This document shows, in pieces, positions 6,718-10,425 of a stretch of 10,425 nucleotides of DNA. This stretch comes from Bacteroidota bacterium (GTDB taxonomy: Bacteria; Bacteroidota; Bacteroidia; Chitinophagales; Chitinophagaceae). Under the pieces are notes generated by a model. It made no database searches. It saw only the letters and a program-made list of their open reading frames with translations, and was not told where the DNA came from. How positions within the stretch are numbered: position 1 is the stretch's first letter; each line of letters starts with the position of its first letter. The stretch covers positions 1 through 10,425 of the forward strand of contig JANYAL010000201.1 of NCBI GenBank assembly GCA_025361325.1, written 5' to 3'. A program made the position numbers and the translations under genes.

Positions 6718-9111
6718 ATGAAAAAAAATTTGACCTCACTTGTAATAGGGACCATTATCACTGTCTCCCTTTTCCATTCAGAGAGTGTATATTGCCAGAT
6801 GACCCGCTCCATCAGCGGTATGGTGATCAATGATATAAAGACACCGGAAGGCACGGTAAGGGTAACTATGCCGGATGATATCAGGGGCGGTGAAACAATT
6901 TCCGGTATGGTAACAGCCCTGCCTGAAGGAAAAAATGACAAGGATAAGAAAAAGAACCTGGAAAAACTGCTGAAACTGACACTGATGGCTTCAGGCACAG
7001 CATACGTACTCGGTGATATCATTAAGGAAAATACCGGAAATGGATTCCATTACACCTGCCCGGTGCAGCCATCCGGACTTGCCGGAAAAACGACAGAACT
7101 TAACCTACTTGATAAGGGAAAGAATATAGGTACATACACGGTCCCCGTTACAGCGGGCGGATTTGTGGATCCGGGTATCCCTGGTCCCGGGATTCAACTG
7201 CAGAGCCCGCTCATAGAAAAAGACCAGCCCTACCTGGTGGTCCGCTCCCCATTCAAGGACCTGAATAACTATGAATTCCAGGTAAAAGATAACCATGGCC
7301 AGGTTCAAACCCTTACACCTGTTTGCGGAGCACGCGGTGAAGCGGTTCTGAAACTGCCTCCGGGTACACCTACCGGTTCAGGAAGCATAACGGCTAAGCC
7401 TAAAGGATCAAATGCACTTGCAGAAAGCATTTCTATGAACTTTACCCAGGTGCAGGCCGATTACCAGGTAATGAAAGATAACTTGCAACGTGGTGAAACC
7501 ACCCTGCTGAAAGGAAGAATCAGCGGGCTTGACAGTAGGATTCACCAAAATCCCACACTCCTCCTGGAGAACCTTACCTCCGGTACCATACAACTGGGTA
7601 AAGGAAACAGCCAGTCCATCTATGTAAATCCCCTTTCCATGGAAGGAAACAGGAATGGAGGCGAATTCAGCTTTGAACGTATGATCACGGGTGTGAAACC
7701 CGGCCCCTTCAATATCAACGCTACCCTTAATATTCATCCAAAGGATTATAGCGATCCGTTCCAGCTACAGATGCGAAGCCTGCGTACGAAAGAAGAATTC
7801 AACAACTGGCAGGATGCACTCAAGCATGACCTCAATGAGTATGCCCGTTCTCAACCGGCTACCCGGTCCGGGAACGCCAATAAACAGAATGCACAAACGA
7901 TCCTGCAAAATATGATGCCGGCCAATTCTGAAAGTGAAATGGAACTGATGAAAGTGCAAGTAGATAATATGCTGAGATCGATAGCTGCAGATCCTAAAAA
8001 ATTGAACAACTGGGACTGCAGTTATGTAAGCCAGGAAACAGCATTGAATCCCCTGAAGGAGAATATACAGCAACACAACAGCAAGCCGGTTGATTGGGAA
8101 ATGCTGAATCAGTTCGCAGAAAATATACAGAACCGGGCAGAGATGGCAGGATATAATAAAGCCATTGGTCCGCTGGTGAACAAGGTATTGATGCAAACTG
8201 CCGTGTCACAGGCAAAAGATGCCAATTCACGTGGTTACCGTTCCCTGATACAGGAAGTCTTTATAGCCCTCACCAGTGCGGCCGCTGCCTTGCCGGACGA
8301 TAGAAAGCCCACCTACAATCGCCCTGATCCGGTAAATGACCTGGTCGGATATCTTGACCCGGCTAAAAGAACACTTTGGGCTGTGGACAAAGAACTGCCT
8401 GGAATCATCAATAAGCTGGGTGCGGTGAAAGACAATAACGGGTTGTATACATTTAATGGGGTGAATATGAAAGGTAACACGGTACCCTGCAGTTTTAACG
8501 TAGTGCCTTCTACCCTGCCCCAGTTGCATACTTTATTCAAAGTACTGGCCGATATCATTCTCAATGGCGCTGCAGCAGCCAACCAGAATAAAGATTCAAC
8601 CGGGAAAAAGAAGGATTCTACAGATGCTAATCCCACTACCACGGAGAAGAAAAAAGATTCAACAAAGCCTTTTATCCCTGGATATCGTATCAAACAAGAC
8701 ACTGACCTGGTAAGTGGAACGATATATAGATTTTATAAGAACGCACAATGCGTTTCATTTAATTCTTCGGATTCGCAATCGCCCGAAGACTGCATACCGG
8801 AAACCAGGCAAAGGTTTACGCATAAACCGACCGGAGAAAGTGAAAAAGATTATATAGATCGAATGGTCAAGGAGACCAATTCCGGGAAACAATTTGGTTA
8901 TGACCCTTTTGAAACGGAAAGTTTTGAGACCGGCAGATATTTGAAATATTCTAGCAAACCGGTCTTTAAGTGTGCTAAAGGAGCTGAAACCTGTACCGAA
9001 GTATTAATCAGCTGTATAACAGTAAGTGTTTATGACGATGTGAATTGTTCACAACTGTTAGAAACTTATGTACCAGCATACAGCAGAAAATTCTCCTGTG
9101 CCGGAAAATAA
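6718..9111 (+). CDS. Large secreted protein of unknown function
   Basis: A 797-residue protein. The frame is open from a TTG at 6670, but ATG at 6718 is chosen because it opens a clear signal peptide (MKKNLTSLVIGTIITVSLF..., likely cleavage near VYCQ, residues 24-27). I do not recognise a named family. Residues about 28-350 alternate short strand-like segments with Gly/Pro turns and look like two or three beta-sandwich (Ig-like) modules; the block VTMPDDIRGGETISGMV (49-65) is the most distinctive. A Lys-rich patch and a short hydrophobic stretch follow at 74-100. Residues about 356-525 are rich in Gln, Asn and Ala and look helical. Residues 622-650 are a low-complexity linker with three K-D-S-T units. 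The C-terminal module (650-797) has seven Cys (678, 692, 752, 759, 766, 777, 794), suggesting disulfides after export. No catalytic motif is evident, so a structural, adhesive or binding role is only a guess. It stands alone, 137 bp before the Hsp20 gene. Confidence 0.85.
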   Translation: MKKNLTSLVIGTIITVSLFHSESVYCQMTRSISGMVINDIKTPEGTVRVTMPDDIRGGETISGMVTALPEGKNDKDKKKNLEKLLKLTLMASGTAYVLGDIIKENTGNGFHYTCPVQPSGLAGKTTELNLLDKGKNIGTYTVPVTAGGFVDPGIPGPGIQLQSPLIEKDQPYLVVRSPFKDLNNYEFQVKDNHGQVQTLTPVCGARGEAVLKLPPGTPTGSGSITAKPKGSNALAESISMNFTQVQADYQVMKDNLQRGETTLLKGRISGLDSRIHQNPTLLLENLTSGTIQLGKGNSQSIYVNPLSMEGNRNGGEFSFERMITGVKPGPFNINATLNIHPKDYSDPFQLQMRSLRTKEEFNNWQDALKHDLNEYARSQPATRSGNANKQNAQTILQNMMPANSESEMELMKVQVDNMLRSIAADPKKLNNWDCSYVSQETALNPLKENIQQHNSKPVDWEMLNQFAENIQNRAEMAGYNKAIGPLVNKVLMQTAVSQAKDANSRGYRSLIQEVFIALTSAAAALPDDRKPTYNRPDPVNDLVGYLDPAKRTLWAVDKELPGIINKLGAVKDNNGLYTFNGVNMKGNTVPCSFNVVPSTLPQLHTLFKVLADIILNGAAAANQNKDSTGKKKDSTDANPTTTEKKKDSTKPFIPGYRIKQDTDLVSGTIYRFYKNAQCVSFNSSDSQSPEDCIPETRQRFTHKPTGESEKDYIDRMVKETNSGKQFGYDPFETESFETGRYLKYSSKPVFKCAKGAETCTEVLISCITVSVYDDVNCSQLLETYVPAYSRKFSCAGK

Positions 9112-9121
9112 CACATGCATC

Positions 9122-9142
9122 TATTGAGCCAATTGCTCAATA
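9122..9142. terminator. Possible weak transcription end hairpin after the unknown secreted protein gene
   Basis: TATTGAGC and GCTCAATA form a perfect 8-bp stem with loop CAATT, 10 bp past the stop codon. The stem is A/T-rich and no T-run follows, so it is a weak terminator candidate or an mRNA-end stabiliser. A second inverted repeat, GTCATTA/TAATGAC around one G (9155-9169), lies just downstream and could instead be a binding site before the Hsp20 gene. Confidence 0.35.
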
Positions 9143-9248
9143 ATTAACAAATGGGTCATTAGTAATGACATTATTGCAGCATTCCGGTTCTGGCATCATT
9201 TTTACAAATTGGTATGTGTAAAATTTTTTTTACCAAAAAAACAAAAAC

Positions 9249-9644
9249 ATGTACTACAACAAGTCATGTGCCGCAAAAGGCACCTCTTACGGAAACAGGA
9301 ACCCCCTGTTCATCCGCTCCATGCAACGGGCATCTGTAAACATCTACAAGACAGACAGCAGCTACGTGATGCTGGTCTTCGCTCCCGGACGCATCAAGGA
9401 ACACTTTCACCTGGACGTGAAGGGAACCGAACTCACCATCTCCTACACGCCACCTGAAGGATTTGCTCGGCCCAACTGGATCCTCCGGGAATATAGCCGT
9501 GGTGGTTTTGTACGCACTTTCACCCTCGATGACCGTATTGACACTGCAAATATTGCAGCTAAATACATTGACGGCGTTTTGCAGGTGACCCTGCCGATAC
9601 TTGCCGGTATGGAATCCGAGACCAAGGAGATCAAGATCAGCTAA
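9249..9644 (+). CDS. Small heat-shock protein, Hsp20/alpha-crystallin family
   Basis: A 131-residue ATP-independent holdase chaperone that binds unfolding proteins in the cytoplasm. The alpha-crystallin domain covers about residues 28-131: VNIYKTDSSYVMLVFAPG (30-47), IKEHFHLDVKGTELTISY (49-66), LREYSRGGFVRTFTLDD (79-95), and IAAKYIDGVLQVTLP (102-116) with the signature GVL at 109-111. The tail KEIKIS provides an I-x-I-like C-terminal motif used for oligomer contacts. The N-terminal arm is short (about 25 residues). ATG at 9249 follows an A-rich leader, as is common in this phylum; I see no Shine-Dalgarno site. The leader contains TTGGTA...TACCAA arms (9209-9236), an imperfect palindrome that might be regulatory. 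A strong terminator follows 20 bp after the stop, so the gene is monocistronic. Confidence 0.95.
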   Translation: MYYNKSCAAKGTSYGNRNPLFIRSMQRASVNIYKTDSSYVMLVFAPGRIKEHFHLDVKGTELTISYTPPEGFARPNWILREYSRGGFVRTFTLDDRIDTANIAAKYIDGVLQVTLPILAGMESETKEIKIS

Positions 9645-9664
9645 TCATTGAACCTGAAGATCAG

Positions 9665-9695
9665 AACCCCGGTGAACAGCCGGGGTTTTTATTTT
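9665..9695 (+). terminator. Intrinsic terminator of the Hsp20 gene
   Basis: AACCCCGG (9665-9672) and CCGGGGTT (9680-9687) form an 8-bp G/C-rich stem with a 7-base loop, followed by TTTATTTT. Position 20 bp past the stop and the T-run make this a textbook Rho-independent terminator. Confidence 0.93.
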
Positions 9696-9740
9696 CCGTC
9701 AAAAAGCAGTCTGGGTGCCTTCAGGTTAGGTTCAGGATGC

Positions 9741-9803
9741 GTACAGGTTGCGGAATCTGGCTTACAAACAGGAAGCAGTCTGCTTGCTTTCCGCAACCTG
9801 TAC
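9741..9803. repeat. Perfect 15-bp inverted repeat with an inner hairpin
   Basis: GTACAGGTTGCGGAA (9741-9755) and TTCCGCAACCTGTAC (9789-9803) are exact reverse complements, 33 bases apart. Inside, AAGCA (9773-9777) and TGCTT (9781-9785) form a second small stem. No T-run follows on either strand, so this is not a normal terminator. It could be a structured RNA, a recombinase or transposase recognition structure, or a miniature element end. Confidence 0.7.
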
Positions 9804-9840
9804 ACAACAAAGTTACTGGATGAATACTATTTTATTACCT

Positions 9841-9867
9841 GCCAATTCCGCCAATTACGCCAGATCC
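9841..9867. repeat. Three 9-bp tandem units
   Basis: GCCAATTCC, GCCAATTAC and GCCAGATCC follow each other without gaps. The first two differ at one base; the third is more diverged. The array is short and may be chance or slippage. Confidence 0.4.
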
Positions 9868-9962
9868 GACAGTAGTAATGATCAGGATCATACCAGTATG
9901 TAATATTTGCCTGTATTTCAAAATTAAGTTAGACTTCATTTCGGTAATTGGAAGAACAGAAC

Positions 9963-10010
9963 ATGCTTGCCTGCCAGTTGAATAGGCAGTAAGCATAATT
10001 CCTTTTTCTT
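9963..10010. terminator. Possible terminator between convergent genes
   Basis: ATGCTT (9963-9968) pairs with AAGCAT (9991-9996), and CTGCC (9971-9975) pairs with GGCAG (9985-9989), giving an 11-bp stem with a small bulge and a 9-base loop. On the plus strand it is followed by CCTTTTTCTT (10001-10010). On the minus strand a looser T-rich stretch follows, so it could also end the ParB-like transcript, whose stop lies about 105 bp away. Confidence 0.4.
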
Positions 10011-10101
10011 AGACCCGGAGGGTACAGTATATCAGTATGATATAAATAACAGATCAGCCGGTATACTTAAGGAATAACGGGTTTCCACCACCATACAGTA
10101 A

Positions 10102-10425
10102 TCAAACGATTTGGCAGGGAATAACGGCATCCTCCGCAAAGGAATACACAGCGCATAACCGATGGTAACCATCCGCAATGACCACTTTTCCATTGGCAGG
10201 ATCCCTTACCAGCAGGATCGGTGAAAGTGGTATCCCTTTCTTGATCTTGGCCCTGTCCATCTTTACATGGAAATTACTGATACCAAGCAGGCTCAGTGAA
10301 GAGGCTCTGAAGATATCTTTGGCCTTGTATTTTACCGGTTTGGCTTTCTTCAGGTCTGTTACAAATTTCTTCACCTCAGAATCAGGGTAGATTATACTGA
10401 GATAGGAAATGGCCGCGGGATAATC
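10102..10425 (-). CDS. ParB/sulfiredoxin-fold protein with DGYHRL motif, N-terminus cut by window edge
   Basis: The minus-strand frame is open from the right edge to TAA at 10102-10104, giving 107 visible residues that begin DYPAAISYLSIIYPDSEV. A GTG at 10372-10374 could be taken as a start, but the frame upstream is open and protein-like, so the true start lies outside the window. Key blocks: FRASSLSLLGISNFHV (39-54), LSPILLVRD (67-75), and VVIADGYHRLCAVYSF (81-96), where DGYHRL (85-90) matches the D-G-x-H-R signature of the ParB N-terminal/Srx-like fold. In ParB this fold binds and hydrolyses CTP. Small stand-alone relatives like this one, ending right after the fold, have no established function. 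No partition partner (ParA) or DNA-binding helix-turn-helix is visible, so a chromosome-partition role is not implied. Confidence 0.85.
   Translation of the reverse strand, partial: DYPAAISYLSIIYPDSEVKKFVTDLKKAKPVKYKAKDIFRASSLSLLGISNFHVKMDRAKIKKGIPLSPILLVRDPANGKVVIADGYHRLCAVYSFAEDAVIPCQIV

Larger units (their letters stand above)
9696..10101. other. Non-coding stretch with several inverted repeats
   Basis: About 400 bp between the Hsp20 terminator and the convergent ParB-like gene. It holds no supported gene; the 75-codon frame at 9648-9875 starts inside the terminator region and is low in protein-like features. It contains a 15-bp inverted repeat, a short tandem repeat, and a hairpin with a T-run (each listed). 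AAGCAGTCTG occurs twice (9704-9713 and 9773-9782), and TTCAGG occurs twice (9720-9725 and 9731-9736). Confidence 0.55.

Noticed and set aside
7105..8702. Several minus-strand frames of 67-143 codons
   Set aside because: All are antisense to the 797-residue secreted protein and lack domain features.
9741..9803. Integron attC site
   Set aside because: The arms do not match the R-Y-Y-Y-A-A-C / G-T-T-R-R-R-Y core pattern and the order of AAC and GTT is wrong.
9648..9875. 75-codon plus-strand frame
   Set aside because: It spans the Hsp20 terminator and the inverted repeat; its Q-x-R ending is just the 9-bp tandem repeat translated.
10178..10390. 70-codon plus-strand frame and a GTG start at 10374 for the minus-strand gene
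   Set aside because: The plus-strand frame is antisense to the ParB-like gene, and that gene's frame is open and protein-like beyond 10374 to the window edge.
1..10425. CRISPR arrays, tRNA or rRNA genes, toxin-antitoxin or phage-defence gene sets
   Set aside because: No regularly spaced repeats, no cloverleaf-like or rRNA sequence, and no paired small genes or known defence motifs were seen on reading both strands.

Overview
The window looks like a chromosomal segment from a member of the Bacteroidota, most plausibly a Chitinophagaceae-like organism. The reasons are A/T-rich leaders without clear Shine-Dalgarno sites, signal peptides whose predicted cleavage falls just before or after a Gln (A-L-R-A/Q, A-F-P-Q, A-N-A-Q, V-Y-C-Q), and the protein families present. 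The genus is inferred; no rRNA, tRNA or marker gene is present to settle it.

Layout, left to right. (1) 1-728, minus strand: a secreted alpha/beta-hydrolase-like protein that runs off the left edge. (2) 729-1052: no intact gene; it holds a very short signal-peptide-like reading frame interrupted by a stop. (3) 1053-1940, minus: a complete exported alpha/beta hydrolase with a full Ser-Asp-His triad. (4) About 2027-2503, minus: a dead IS200/IS605-family Y1 transposase. Its protein can be followed almost end to end across frameshifts, and its catalytic tyrosine codon is now a stop; hairpin-forming repeats lie at its downstream end. (5) 2578-3120, plus: a SOUL-family heme-binding protein. (6) 3214-5835, plus: an exported beta-propeller (YncE-like) fused to a phosphoesterase. 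The reading frame continues past its TGA for another 36 codons that read like the protein's natural C-terminal tail. (7) 5947-6717: non-coding, with an 8-base motif occurring four times as two inverted pairs. (8) 6718-9111, plus: a large secreted protein of unknown function. (9) 9249-9644, plus: a small heat-shock protein (Hsp20) followed by a strong intrinsic terminator. (10) 9696-10101: non-coding, with a perfect 15-bp inverted repeat and other hairpins. (11) 10102-10425, minus: the C-terminal part of a ParB/sulfiredoxin-fold protein with a DGYHRL motif, cut by the right edge.

The genes do not form an obvious pathway or operon: gaps are mostly large, strands change, and each gene appears to be its own unit. 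Four of the six intact or partial coding genes (both hydrolases, the propeller-phosphoesterase and the unknown 797-residue protein) carry export signals, so the segment is rich in envelope or extracellular proteins. I found no convincing new multi-gene system. The points most worth a second look are the in-frame stop before a tail in the phosphoesterase, the unrecognised 797-residue protein, and the inverted-repeat structures in the two long gene-free stretches.
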